Of a stretch of DNA of 47,190 nt, positions 24,451 to 33,356 are shown in pieces. The translations under genes and the position numbers were made by a program. Where the stretch lies: contig JADHUC010000044.1 in the NCBI GenBank assembly GCA_016784735.1, positions 1-47,190 on the forward strand, read 5' to 3'. The notes beneath the pieces were generated by a model. That model saw only the letters and a program-made list of their open reading frames with translations. It was not told where the DNA came from and searched no databases. How positions within the stretch are numbered: position 1 is the stretch's first letter; every line of letters begins with the position of its first letter. The stretch comes from Pirellulaceae bacterium. Its GTDB lineage: Bacteria; Planctomycetota; Planctomycetia; Pirellulales; Pirellulaceae.

Positions 24451-26337
24451 TCATCGTATCGGGGCCGGTTTCCGCGGGTAGGCCATCTTCGTTCCGGCCG
24501 TCGGGATCCGCGACCTTGACTTTGCCATCAGAACTGGTAGGCACAGTCCCAACGCGAGGGCCGAGACTCCAATGCCGAGCATGATGCCCAACCAGATCAA
24601 TGCTAACGTGCGGGTATTGGATGAGGGGCTCTTTCGGACGCCGGTCACGGACACTTGGTATGGCACGGTTGCCTTGTGGCCGGATGCGTACTGAGATGGC
24701 TCCACGGGCGCCCACGAGACATCGGTTCCCGACAAGTTGGCCGCCCGCTTGACCATTTCCAGGAATTCTACTCGATAACCGTTCCGGTCTTGGCCACGTG
24801 CGGTGCTGGCGATCTCGGCAACGGTATCAAAGTTGCTGTCGCCTTTGTATTGGGAATTGCGTAGTAGCATGCCGAACGAAGCAACCGCAGCGGCAAAGCG
24901 GAAGTCGTTCGATGCTTTTTCAAAGGTATCGCCGGAGTCGGGGACGGCAACCGCCAAGTCCGTGCCTTGCTCCGCGTCTGGCAGCTTGTACCGGAGGCTG
25001 ACGGTCAGTAACTCGCCCGCGTCGGCAACCACAGATGCCTTGGGACGTTGCTGGTACTTCAGCTCGTCGACGTCCCGCGGTATCAGGTCCGTCTCCTGGC
25101 CAACAAGCATTGCCTCGTACAGCGCCGTGACCGTGTGTCCTGCGCCGATCTCGCCGGCGTCTTTGGTGTCGTCCCTGAAATCCCGATCGGCCAATTTGCG
25201 GTTTTCGTAGCCGATCAGGCGATAGGCCGCTACGCGGGTTGGGTTGAACTCGACCTGGATCTTCACGTCTTTGGCGATCGTGACCAGCGTACCGCTGAGT
25301 TGCTCGACCAGCACTTTGTAGGCTTCGGCCTCGGTGTCGATAAATGCGTAGTTGCCGTTCGCCTTATTCGAAATCTCCTCCAACATCGCGTCGTTGTGGT
25401 TACCGATGCCAAAGCCGAGGATACTGAGAAAGATACCGTCCTTGGCCTGTTTTTCGGCCAGCCGCACCAGTTCGGAAGTGCTGGTGACCCCGACGTTGAA
25501 ATCGCCGTCGCTACAGAGGATTACCCGATTCACTCCGCCATTGATGAAGTTGTCCCGCGCCGTTTTGTAGGCCAATCGAATACCCTCGCCACCATTAGTC
25601 GAGCCGCCGGCGTGGAGTTTTTCGATTGCCGTGAGTATCGTGTGCTTCTTCGTCGCCGGTGTCGTTGGCAGGACCAGGCCAGCAGCGCCGGCGTAAACCG
25701 CGATGGCCACCTGGTCGTTCTCGCCAAGCCGTTCGACGAGCAAACGCATCCCGTGTTTGACCAGCGGCAGCTTCTTCGGCGAGTTCATCGAACCGGATAC
25801 GTCCAGCAGAAACACCAAATTGCTCGCCGGTCGCTGTTTGTCCAGCTCTTTGCCCTTGATTCCGACTCGCACCAGGCGGTGCCTGTCGCGCCACGGGCAG
25901 GCCGCCGTTTCGACGTGAACGGCAAATGGATGCTCGTCGGTCGGTGGTGTGTAGTCGTAATGGAAGTAGTTGACGAGTTCTTCGATACGCACTGCATCCG
26001 CTGGCGGCAATTGATTGTGCTGCATCAAGAACATGCGCGTCTTGGAATACGAAGCCGTATCGACATCCACGGAGAAGGTAGACAGCGGCTTGTCGCTCAC
26101 TGCCAAGAACGGATTCTCGACGATGTGATCGAACCGATCGCCTCCTTGCCCTGGGCCAACGCCCAATTCATCCCGCGTCATTCCCGTTGGTTCTGCCGCA
26201 GCCATATCGGCGTACTCAGCATAGTCGGACGACGAAGTACTCGGTGAGGTCGCATATGGCGCGTCGCCGGTGCCACAGCCGTTCACAATACACACCGCGC
26301 AGACAACAAACGCCAAGGAAACGTATTTGCGCACCAT
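24451..26337 (-). CDS. YfbK-type von Willebrand factor A lipoprotein
   Basis: 628 residues when started at the ATG at 26337 (AGGAG 8 bases upstream); the frame is open 11 codons further. The lipoprotein signal ends in …VCIVNGC, with the Cys as lipid anchor. A Ser/Thr/Ala-rich spacer is followed by the YfbK N-terminal domain (NPFLAVSDKPLSTFSVDVDTASY), then a vWA domain with an intact metal site: DVSGSMNS, GSTNGGEG and CSDGDFNVG. The C-terminal YfbK domain (DUF3520-like) follows. Unusually, the end adds a transmembrane helix (LALIWLGIMLGIGVSALALG) and a basic tail, so the protein may be anchored at both ends. It probably mediates envelope protein interactions. No gene partner is adjacent on this strand. 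Confidence 0.88.
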   Translation of the reverse strand: MVRKYVSLAFVVCAVCIVNGCGTGDAPYATSPSTSSSDYAEYADMAAAEPTGMTRDELGVGPGQGGDRFDHIVENPFLAVSDKPLSTFSVDVDTASYSKTRMFLMQHNQLPPADAVRIEELVNYFHYDYTPPTDEHPFAVHVETAACPWRDRHRLVRVGIKGKELDKQRPASNLVFLLDVSGSMNSPKKLPLVKHGMRLLVERLGENDQVAIAVYAGAAGLVLPTTPATKKHTILTAIEKLHAGGSTNGGEGIRLAYKTARDNFINGGVNRVILCSDGDFNVGVTSTSELVRLAEKQAKDGIFLSILGFGIGNHNDAMLEEISNKANGNYAFIDTEAEAYKVLVEQLSGTLVTIAKDVKIQVEFNPTRVAAYRLIGYENRKLADRDFRDDTKDAGEIGAGHTVTALYEAMLVGQETDLIPRDVDELKYQQRPKASVVADAGELLTVSLRYKLPDAEQGTDLAVAVPDSGDTFEKASNDFRFAAAVASFGMLLRNSQYKGDSNFDTVAEIASTARGQDRNGYRVEFLEMVKRAANLSGTDVSWAPVEPSQYASGHKATVPYQVSVTGVRKSPSSNTRTLALIWLGIMLGIGVSALALGLCLPVLMAKSRSRIPTAGTKMAYPRKPAPIR

Positions 26338-26392
26338 TTCTGCACTCCTACTCTGACTCAGGTATGTCACAACGTGAGATGTATTTGTTCCT

Positions 26393-26482
26393 CGTTTAAC
26401 CCGAAGCCGGAGGCGATGGCGGGCGCCGCGTGTGGACGATCCACCTCACTTCCCGCCATCGCCTCCGGCTTCGGGTTAAACG
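26393..26482. repeat. GTTTAACC-type palindrome, copy 1
   Basis: Arms 26393-26423 and 26452-26482 pair perfectly over 31 bases, around a 28-base loop. The arm contains GTTTAACCCGAAGCCGGAGG and then CGATGGCGGG. It lies in the gap between the vWA gene start and the ABC permease gene, so it precedes both genes. Confidence 0.95.
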
Positions 26483-26571
26483 AAAGCACTTTACACCGGC
26501 GACACCATGGTTGTGCGTCTCAATGGACATGATCCGTCGAATGGCCAAGATATTCCCGAGAACCGTTCTTT

Positions 26572-28182
26572 GTGAATAACCACGTGGACGATTACACTAC
26601 GGTCATGCTTGGTAACCGCCACACGATCGTGCTTGTCGCCATAGCAGCATCGCTCACAGGGCTAGCGTGTCTTCTGCTGTGGAACGACGAGGGTCAACAG
26701 CAACTGATGCGCAATACGGCCGCGCTGGCTGCGCTCGCGTGCGCGATCAGTCTGCCTGTAGGGACGTTGCTGGCTTTCTTGTTGGTCCGCACTGACGTGC
26801 CGGGGCGACGGGCGGCGCTGGTGTTGATGGCCGCCATGCTGCTTCTGCCTCTCTACTTGCAGGCATCGGCGTGGCACGCCGGTTTTATCCTGGCTGGTGG
26901 TTCGGTCACTTCGCCATTGCTGACCGGTTTGCCGGCGGCGGCTTGGATTCATGCAATGGCGTCCATTCCATGGGTGGTACTGATTGTCGGCGTGGGCATT
27001 CGCTACGTGGAACCGGAACTGGAGGAGGATGCGTTGCTGGCCGGCTCGACGCTGCAGGTCTTCCTGCGCGTCACCGCCCCCAGGATGATCGCGGCGATGG
27101 GAGTGGCTGCATTGTGGGTTCTGTTGAGCACGGCCAGCGAAATGACCGTCACGGACTTGTATCGCGTAAGAACGTACGCTGAGGTGATCTACACGGGATT
27201 CGCTCTGGGCGACGATTTGTGTTCTGCTTGGCTTACCGCCGCACCAGGCATCGCGGCCGGAGCATCGCTGGTTGTTTTCACGTTCGTCGTGGCCTCGACG
27301 GCGGCCCCGTCCCTTCAGGCTGCGTCCCGTCCGCCCTGGACGTTTCGACTGGGCATCTGGCGATGGCCGGCGCTCTTGTTCGCACTTGCCGTCGTTATCG
27401 GAACCGTCGCGATTCCCGTTGGAAACCTAGTGTACAAGGCGGGCGAGACGATGCGGCCGGTGGATGGTGTGATCGTGTCGCAGTGGTCGGCCACCAAGTT
27501 CGCCGAAGTGCTCGCGCCGATCTTGCGCGACCACGGCGAGGAATTTGGCTGGACGGTCCTCATCAGCAGTCTTGCCGCCACGGCCGCATTGACGCTGTCC
27601 GCGCCGTTGGCATGGTTGGCTCGGCGCGGCGGACGACGATCCATGCCGGCGCTGGCAACGGCCGCCGTGTGCCTGGTGACGCCGGGACCGCTCGTGGGAT
27701 TGGGCGTGATATGGTTGCTGGACCGTAACCTCCCGCTGGCGATTTGGTTGTACGATCGGACCGTTTTGGCTCCGGTGTTGGCGATGCTGGTGCGAATCTT
27801 GCCGATTGCGATTCTGCTATGCTGGTACGCCCTACGAAGCGTTTCCGACGACGTCCTGGACAGTGCCGCCACGGAAGGTGCGGGACCATGTCGGAGATTC
27901 TGGTTAATCGCCGCGCCTCAACGTCTGTCGGCAATCGGCGCAGCGTGGCTGGCGGCGTTTGTCGTCGCCACCGGAGATTTGGCGTGCAGTATTCTCGTGG
28001 TGCCGCCTGGAGTGACCACCGTACCGATCAAAGTCTTCGGGCTGATTCACTATGGCGTGGACGATCAGGTAGCGGGAATCTGCCTAACGTCGCTTGTCGG
28101 CTTCGTGATCACGGCAGGTACAGCGCTATGGCTGTTTCGAAGATCTCCCTTGCAACAAAACACCCAGCATAGTCTATACTAA
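26572..28182 (+). CDS. Two-domain ABC transporter permease (iron/thiamine type)
   Basis: 536 residues with about 12 membrane helices in two similar halves. Each half carries an EAA-type loop that contacts an ATPase: EPELEEDALLAGSTLQVFLRVTAPRM in the first half, and DDVLDSAATEGAGPCRRFWLIAAPQR in the second. This duplicated layout is typical of FbpB/ThiP-type permeases for Fe3+ or thiamine. The GTG at 26572 is used; an in-frame ATG at 26605 is an alternative, and neither has a strong ribosome-binding site. No ATPase or substrate-binding protein is beside it. The ABC ATPase at 35 kb is of the ABC-2 exporter type and unlikely to be its partner. It lies 4 bases upstream of the DUF1570 gene. Confidence 0.85.
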   Translation: MNNHVDDYTTVMLGNRHTIVLVAIAASLTGLACLLLWNDEGQQQLMRNTAALAALACAISLPVGTLLAFLLVRTDVPGRRAALVLMAAMLLLPLYLQASAWHAGFILAGGSVTSPLLTGLPAAAWIHAMASIPWVVLIVGVGIRYVEPELEEDALLAGSTLQVFLRVTAPRMIAAMGVAALWVLLSTASEMTVTDLYRVRTYAEVIYTGFALGDDLCSAWLTAAPGIAAGASLVVFTFVVASTAAPSLQAASRPPWTFRLGIWRWPALLFALAVVIGTVAIPVGNLVYKAGETMRPVDGVIVSQWSATKFAEVLAPILRDHGEEFGWTVLISSLAATAALTLSAPLAWLARRGGRRSMPALATAAVCLVTPGPLVGLGVIWLLDRNLPLAIWLYDRTVLAPVLAMLVRILPIAILLCWYALRSVSDDVLDSAATEGAGPCRRFWLIAAPQRLSAIGAAWLAAFVVATGDLACSILVVPPGVTTVPIKVFGLIHYGVDDQVAGICLTSLVGFVITAGTALWLFRRSPLQQNTQHSLY

Positions 28183-28186
28183 CGGT

Positions 28187-29326
28187 ATGAACCTACGATT
28201 TGTCTTCGTTGCGTGCCTGTTGGTTTCTCTGCCCCGTGTCGCGGTCGCGTTGGACTACGTGTCCTTGACACGCGACGGAAAACCGATCCACCTGGCAGGG
28301 AAAGTGCTGACGGAAGCCCAGGATGGCGGCCTGCTACTGCAGGACCGAGAGGGGATCCAGTGGGCTGTCCGGGCAGAGGAGCTAGTGAAACGAACGCAGG
28401 ACGAGACGGTCTACCAGCCCATGCAGCAGAAAGAACTCCAGGCCAAGCTGGCCCAGGAGATGCCGGGCTTCCGCATCCACACGACGGCGCACTACTTGAT
28501 CTGCTACAACACGTCGCTCGCCTACGCCCAGTGGTGTGGCGCCCTGTACGAGCGGCTCTGTTGGTCGTTTCAGAACTACTGGAAAAAGCGCGGGTTCGAA
28601 CTTCGTGACCCCGAGATCCCGTTGGTGGCTTTAGTCTTCGATACCAAGGCCAACTACGAACGCTACGCGCGAGCCGAATTGGGCGACGCCGTGGCGAGCA
28701 TCGTCGGGTACTACAGTCGGCGCACGAATCGCGTGACCATGTTTGACCTGACCAAAATGAACGGTCTGCAAGGTGTCGGCGGTCGCATTGGCAATACGGC
28801 CCAGATCAACTGGCTTCTGATGCAGCCCGGTGCGGAACGGATGGTGGCTACGATCATTCACGAGGCCACGCATCAACTGGCCCACAATTGCGGGATGCAC
28901 GGGCGGTACGCAGACATACCGCTGTGGGTTAGCGAGGGGTTGGCCGTGTACTTCGAGACCCCCGACCTGCGCAGCAAGAGGGGATGGCGAAACATCGGCG
29001 GCGTAAACCGCAGTCGGCTGGACCGGTTTCGCCGGTATCTCCCGACGCGACAGCCGAATTCACTGGAGACCCTCATCGCGGACGACAAACGCTTCAAAAA
29101 CCTGGACACCGGAATAGACGCTTATGCCGAGGCCTGGTCACTGAACCACTTTCTGATCCACCGTCGATGCGAGCAGTACGTCAAGTACTTGACGGCATTG
29201 TCTCAGAAAGGACCACTTCTGTACGACACGCCGGAGGAACGCGTGCAGGCATTTACGGATGCCTTCGGCGCGAATCCTGCGGAACTGGACGCCGATTTCC
29301 TCCGTTACATGAAGACGGTTCGCTAA
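28187..29326 (+). CDS. Secreted DUF1570 protein, zinc-metallopeptidase-like
   Basis: 379 residues with a signal peptide (MNLRFVFVACLLVSLPRVAVA). A short beta domain (about 22-70) is followed by a gluzincin-type peptidase domain. The zinc motif H225-E226-A-T-H229 lies in IIHEATHQLAHN, with a downstream Glu in WVSEGLAVYFE as the likely third ligand. Both are the conserved features of DUF1570 proteins common in planctomycetes. It should act outside the cytoplasm; the substrate is unknown. It starts 4 bases after the permease stop and is probably on the same transcript. Confidence 0.85.
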   Translation: MNLRFVFVACLLVSLPRVAVALDYVSLTRDGKPIHLAGKVLTEAQDGGLLLQDREGIQWAVRAEELVKRTQDETVYQPMQQKELQAKLAQEMPGFRIHTTAHYLICYNTSLAYAQWCGALYERLCWSFQNYWKKRGFELRDPEIPLVALVFDTKANYERYARAELGDAVASIVGYYSRRTNRVTMFDLTKMNGLQGVGGRIGNTAQINWLLMQPGAERMVATIIHEATHQLAHNCGMHGRYADIPLWVSEGLAVYFETPDLRSKRGWRNIGGVNRSRLDRFRRYLPTRQPNSLETLIADDKRFKNLDTGIDAYAEAWSLNHFLIHRRCEQYVKYLTALSQKGPLLYDTPEERVQAFTDAFGANPAELDADFLRYMKTVR

Positions 29327-29439
29327 CACGCAGCTTGCCTTCTCATGCCGTCCCGCATTATCATGTTTGGGTTGCAGGACGGCACCGATCCGAACATTCC
29401 CACCTGCTTTTGGCCCCTCCCATCCACAAGGAGATAACC

Positions 29440-30744
29440 ATGACGGACAAAAGGAAAACAGACGCATCCTTCGATTCTTCTCGCCGGTCCTTTCTGAGAG
29501 GCTCGACAGCCGCCGTGGTTGGTGGTTCGCTCGCGGCCACATTGGGCTCCGCTCGCATGGCGCACGCTGCCAGCGACGACACACTCAGAGTAGGGTTGAT
29601 TGGTTGCGGAGGCCGAGGCAGCGGAGCCGCCAAGAACGCCATGCGTGCCGACGACAATGTGAAACTGGTCGCCATGGCCGAGGTGTTCAGCGACCGACTT
29701 GAAAGCAGCCGGAAGATGCTCAAACGCGGTTTGGGCGATCAATACGCAGTGGACGACGATCATGTGTTCACGGGCTTCGACTGCTACAAAGGGCTGATCG
29801 ACTCGGACGTGGACGTTGTTATTCTTGCCACCCCACCGCATTTTCGCCCAGTGCAACTTCGTTATGCCATCGAAAAAGGCAAGCACGTGTTCTGCGAGAA
29901 ACCGGTGGCTGTAGATGGTCCCGGTGTGCGGAGTGTTTTGGAGACGACCGAGCTCGCCAAGGAGAAGGACTTGAGCATCGTTTCCGGCTTGTGCTGGCGT
30001 TACGATTCTGGCGTGCGCGAGACCATGAAACGCATCAAGGACGGGGCCATCGGCGACATTGTTGCGGTTCAGGAGAACTACCTGGCCGGTACCTTGTGGC
30101 ATCGTGGCCGCAAACCGGAATGGAGCGAGATGGAGTACCAGATGCGCAACTGGTACTATTTCACTTGGCTCTCCGGCGACCACAACGTCGAGCAGCATGT
30201 GCACAGTCTGGACAAAGCACTTTGGTTGGCCGATGACAGGCCACCGTTGAAGTGCACGGGTTTGGGCGGTCGGCAAGTCCGCCGGGAAGAGCAATGGGGG
30301 CATATCTACGACCATTTCGCCGTGTGCTACGAATGGGAAGGTGGACCGAAAACCTTCGCATACACTCGGCAAATGAAGGGCTGCAAGAATAATGTCGAAG
30401 ACTATGTCTTGGGCAGCAAAGGAAAAGCCCTTGTGCTGGCGAACACCGTCGAACCCGAAAGTGGCGAGTCGTGGAAGTACGATGGCCCCAAACCGAGCAT
30501 GTACGACGTGGAGCACCAAGAGTTGTTTGCGGGCATCCGCTCGGGGAACCACATTAATAACGGCGTCTACATGTCGTACAGCACCTTGCTGGCTATCATG
30601 GGACGCATGGCATGCTATACGGGCGAGGAGATCACGTGGGATCAGGCGTTGAACTCGCAAGAAGACCTGACGCCCGAAAGCTACGAATGGGGCGACGTGA
30701 AGATACCCGAGGTCGCTATGCCGGGTGTAACAAAGTTCGTGTAG
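29440..30744 (+). CDS. Tat-exported Gfo/Idh/MocA-family oxidoreductase
   Basis: 434 residues from ATG 29440 (AAGGAG at the right distance). The frame is open far upstream, but that part overlaps the DUF1570 gene and is a shadow. A twin-arginine signal (SRRSFLRGS, then a hydrophobic stretch to AHA) exports it folded with its cofactor. The NAD(P)-binding Rossmann motif is GLIGCGGRGSGAAKNA and the catalytic-site motif is EKPVAVDG. The C-terminal part holds a His pair in EQHVHSLDKALW. Family members oxidise or reduce sugars and inositols, often producing or using 3-keto sugars. The DUF1080/SMP-30 fusion nearby supports a sugar role. Confidence 0.9.
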   Translation: MTDKRKTDASFDSSRRSFLRGSTAAVVGGSLAATLGSARMAHAASDDTLRVGLIGCGGRGSGAAKNAMRADDNVKLVAMAEVFSDRLESSRKMLKRGLGDQYAVDDDHVFTGFDCYKGLIDSDVDVVILATPPHFRPVQLRYAIEKGKHVFCEKPVAVDGPGVRSVLETTELAKEKDLSIVSGLCWRYDSGVRETMKRIKDGAIGDIVAVQENYLAGTLWHRGRKPEWSEMEYQMRNWYYFTWLSGDHNVEQHVHSLDKALWLADDRPPLKCTGLGGRQVRREEQWGHIYDHFAVCYEWEGGPKTFAYTRQMKGCKNNVEDYVLGSKGKALVLANTVEPESGESWKYDGPKPSMYDVEHQELFAGIRSGNHINNGVYMSYSTLLAIMGRMACYTGEEITWDQALNSQEDLTPESYEWGDVKIPEVAMPGVTKFV

Positions 30745-30805
30745 GCGTCCGGCGTCTGCGTCCACTCAATTAGACCGTCATCATACCTGATAAAGGGAAC
30801 GCCCT

Positions 30806-31009
30806 ATGGAATGCAATCAGACTCGCAATGCGAAAAACTGCAATTGCAGCTATGACCCATGCGATCGCAAAGGGCTGTGCTGCGAGTGTCTTGGATATCA
30901 CCTGAAGAACCGGCAGCTACCGGGCTGCTGCTTTCCCGACGATGCGGAAAGGACATACGACCGATCGTTCGATCACTTCGCGCGTCTGGTAACGGATGGG
31001 AAAATGTAA
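30806..31009 (+). CDS. Cys-rich small protein, DUF6485-like
   Basis: 67 residues with nine Cys, mostly in the first 42 residues (MECNQTRNAKNCNCSYDPCD, RKGLCCECLGYH, LPGCCFPDD). This fits one or two zinc or iron-sulfur sites. The end (RSFDHFARLV) is helical. GGGA lies upstream of the ATG. The pattern agrees with the small DUF6485 family. It follows the oxidoreductase gene by 61 bases on the same strand. A metal-binding role is inferred, not shown. Confidence 0.75.
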   Translation: MECNQTRNAKNCNCSYDPCDRKGLCCECLGYHLKNRQLPGCCFPDDAERTYDRSFDHFARLVTDGKM

Positions 31010-31047
31010 CGCAGTTCGCAGGAATGGTATTGCCGGGGTGGCTGGGG

Positions 31048-33126
31048 TCAGCGGCCTCCCGCCACGTTGAGCTGGACGCAATAGAATCCTTGTCTGGCCG
31101 TGATGTACAGCGTCTTGCCATCGGGGCCGCCGAACGTGCAATTGGCCGGCCCTTCGGGCGTGGCGATTTTGGCCAGCACTTTGCCTTGCGGGTCCCAGAT
31201 CCAGATGTGACCTTGGCCTGCGCAGTAGATGTTGCCGCGTTGGTCGATGGTCATACCGTCGCCGCCGCCCGGAGCGTCCAGGTCCATTTCGGCGACCTTG
31301 CGACCGCCCGCCAGCGTCCCGTCCGGTTGCACGTCGTAGGCCCAGATCGTTTTTGCACCGTTGTCGGCCACATACAGAGTCCGGTTGTCCAGCGAGAGAA
31401 TCAGACCGTTGGGACGCACCAAATCGTCGATCACTCGCGCCAGCTTGTCTCGGCGCGGCAGGAAGTAGACGCCCTCCACCTCCATCTCCATGTCGTCCCG
31501 GTTGCCGTACCGCGGATCGGTGAAGTAGATTCCGCCTTTGCCGTCCATCACCAAGTCGTTCGGGCTGTTCAACCGCTTGCCTTCGTAGTCCTCCGCGAGC
31601 ACCGTAATCTCGTCGTCGAATTGGCGCGTCAACCGGCGGGCGCCGCCTTCGCACGCGTAAAGTGCACCGCTTGGAGCAAAGATCAATCCATTTGCCTTGC
31701 CCGATTCCTCGCGGAAAACGGTGACCTCCCCACTCTCGGGATCGAAGATGTTGATGTGTTCGTTGGGGATATCCGAGAAATATATCTTGCCGTCAGGCCC
31801 TTGGGCGGGTCCTTCGGTAAAGCGAAAACCATCGGCCAGCTTCTTCACTTCGGCGCCCTCGGGCACAACCGGCGTATCGGCCGTTGACTCGTCGGCCGGC
31901 TCGACGTCATCCGCCGTGCGGTCGGCTTCCGATTCCAGCAGTTCGATCGACTTGAACTCGACATCCATTTCCTGGCCGCCGTGCAGTTGCAGGCCAAAGA
32001 AGCCTTCAAGGCGTCCCGGGTCGTTCGCCAAGTCGGCTGTTTTCGTGCCATTCACCTGAACGACGATCCGGCGCCCGTGGGCAGAAACCGTCATTTCGTT
32101 CCACTCGCCCGGTTTGAAGCAACGTTTAACCAACTCCGCGCTCGGCTGGGCTACCCACGCTCGGCCGCCCGTCTCGTACAAGCCGCCCGCATCGTTGGCC
32201 GCGTCGATTTCTGCTTGAAATCCGTGGACTGCAACCGGTCCGTCCACACGATCGACGCGGAAATAGAAACCGCTGTTGCCCCGATTGGCACGGTACACGA
32301 TACGGGCCGTGAAATCGCGAAATTGCTCGTTGCTGAGCAGCATGCCGTGACGGCCCTCCGACGCCGGACTGGTTCCGCGGATCACACCGTCGTCGACCGT
32401 CCATTGGCCACCGGGCAAGGCAGCCCAGCCGTCCAGTGACTTGCCGTCGAACAGCGGCTTCCATGTGCTGGTGCCCAGATCCTTGATGCGGATATTGCGC
32501 CAGCGGACCCACACCGGATCCTCGCGATCGCCCACGCCGTGAACCTGCAGCGCGATGAAGCCCGTTTGGGTCATCGAGTCGACCAGGTCCGCTGCCGGTA
32601 CGCCGTTCAGCCACGTTTTGATCGAATCGCCGATGGCCTGGATGCGAAAGTGGTTCCACTGGTTCTGCTTGAAGGCGTAACGTGCCGCTGCATTCTGCTC
32701 CAACGAATTCAACCACCCGCGGCGGCTTTCGTCGTAAATGCCGCCAGACCAACCGCGATCCGAGGCGTCGATCTCGACCTGGTAGCCATGTACGCGTCCA
32801 TTTCTGTAATCGGGAAGACTGTGGCTGCGAATCTGGATTCCCGAGTTCAGCTCGGGATGGACCTTGAATTCCAACTCCAGGATGAAGTCCCCGTACATCT
32901 TCTCGGTGCGCAGGAAACTGTTAGATGTATTGGGAACCGACGTGCCGACAATCTCGCCATCTTCGACCGTGTACTTGGCTTCGCCGCCCAGTTGTTTCCA
33001 ACCGTCCAGGCTCTTGCCGTCGAAGAGGCAAATCCAACCATCCTCGGCTTCAGCCGCTTGTGTGTTCGCATTTACAGGAACGCAAATTGCGACAATGACG
33101 AACGCCAATGTGATGAATCGAGTCAT
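31048..33126 (-). CDS. Fusion of two DUF1080 domains and an SMP-30/gluconolactonase propeller
   Basis: 692 residues. The ATG at 33126 is chosen because AGGAG lies 11 bases upstream; the longer GTG version would place that site inside the gene. A signal peptide (…FITLAFVIVAICVPVNA) is followed by two tandem DUF1080 (3-keto-disaccharide hydrolase-like) lectin-fold domains. These span about 30-215 (FDGKSLDGWKQLGG, SGIQIRSHSLPDY, GYQVEIDAS) and 222-400 (FDGKSLDGWAALPGG, GFQAEIDAA). After a Glu/Asp-rich linker, about 430-690 is a six-bladed SMP-30-type propeller (FTEGPAQGPDGKIYFSDI, LNSPNDLVMDGKGGIYFTDP, VRPNGLILSLD). DUF1080 members hydrolyse 3-keto-glycosides and SMP-30 members open lactones, so this could join two steps of oxidative sugar breakdown. 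Exact substrate unknown. Convergent with the DUF6485-like gene. Confidence 0.88.
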   Translation of the reverse strand: MTRFITLAFVIVAICVPVNANTQAAEAEDGWICLFDGKSLDGWKQLGGEAKYTVEDGEIVGTSVPNTSNSFLRTEKMYGDFILELEFKVHPELNSGIQIRSHSLPDYRNGRVHGYQVEIDASDRGWSGGIYDESRRGWLNSLEQNAAARYAFKQNQWNHFRIQAIGDSIKTWLNGVPAADLVDSMTQTGFIALQVHGVGDREDPVWVRWRNIRIKDLGTSTWKPLFDGKSLDGWAALPGGQWTVDDGVIRGTSPASEGRHGMLLSNEQFRDFTARIVYRANRGNSGFYFRVDRVDGPVAVHGFQAEIDAANDAGGLYETGGRAWVAQPSAELVKRCFKPGEWNEMTVSAHGRRIVVQVNGTKTADLANDPGRLEGFFGLQLHGGQEMDVEFKSIELLESEADRTADDVEPADESTADTPVVPEGAEVKKLADGFRFTEGPAQGPDGKIYFSDIPNEHINIFDPESGEVTVFREESGKANGLIFAPSGALYACEGGARRLTRQFDDEITVLAEDYEGKRLNSPNDLVMDGKGGIYFTDPRYGNRDDMEMEVEGVYFLPRRDKLARVIDDLVRPNGLILSLDNRTLYVADNGAKTIWAYDVQPDGTLAGGRKVAEMDLDAPGGGDGMTIDQRGNIYCAGQGHIWIWDPQGKVLAKIATPEGPANCTFGGPDGKTLYITARQGFYCVQLNVAGGR

Positions 33127-33184
33127 GGCATTTTTTTCTCCTGTCACCGAGGTCCAATAGTGATCTTTGATGCGCGGGTCACTT

Positions 33185-33263
33185 GTTTAACCCGTAGCCG
33201 GAGGCGCTGGCGTCCAGCGGCATGGACGTGACAAACGCCAGCGCCTCCGGCTACGGGTTAAAC
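33185..33263. repeat. GTTTAACC-type palindrome, copy 2
   Basis: Arms 33185-33213 and 33235-33263 pair perfectly over 29 bases around a 21-base loop. The arm reads GTTTAACCCGTAGCCGGAGG then CGCTGGCGT. It lies between the DUF1080 fusion (upstream of its start) and the ABC permease stop. Confidence 0.95.
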
Positions 33264-33356
33264 GAGGAGCGGCTAACGCGGGTTCGCGCGTGTCCCTTAG
33301 TTTAGACAAGCGAGGCACAGAAATGTAGCGGTTCGAGCGCGTCCAAGGAAAAGGTT

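Noticed and set aside
26393..26482. GTTTAACC palindrome as an intrinsic terminator
   Set aside because: It lies upstream of both flanking genes (divergent start side) and has no T-tract; a repeat-family explanation fits better.
29323..30765. 480-codon minus-strand frame opposite the Gfo/Idh/MocA gene
   Set aside because: Antisense shadow; the plus strand has a Tat signal, Rossmann motif and EKP motif.
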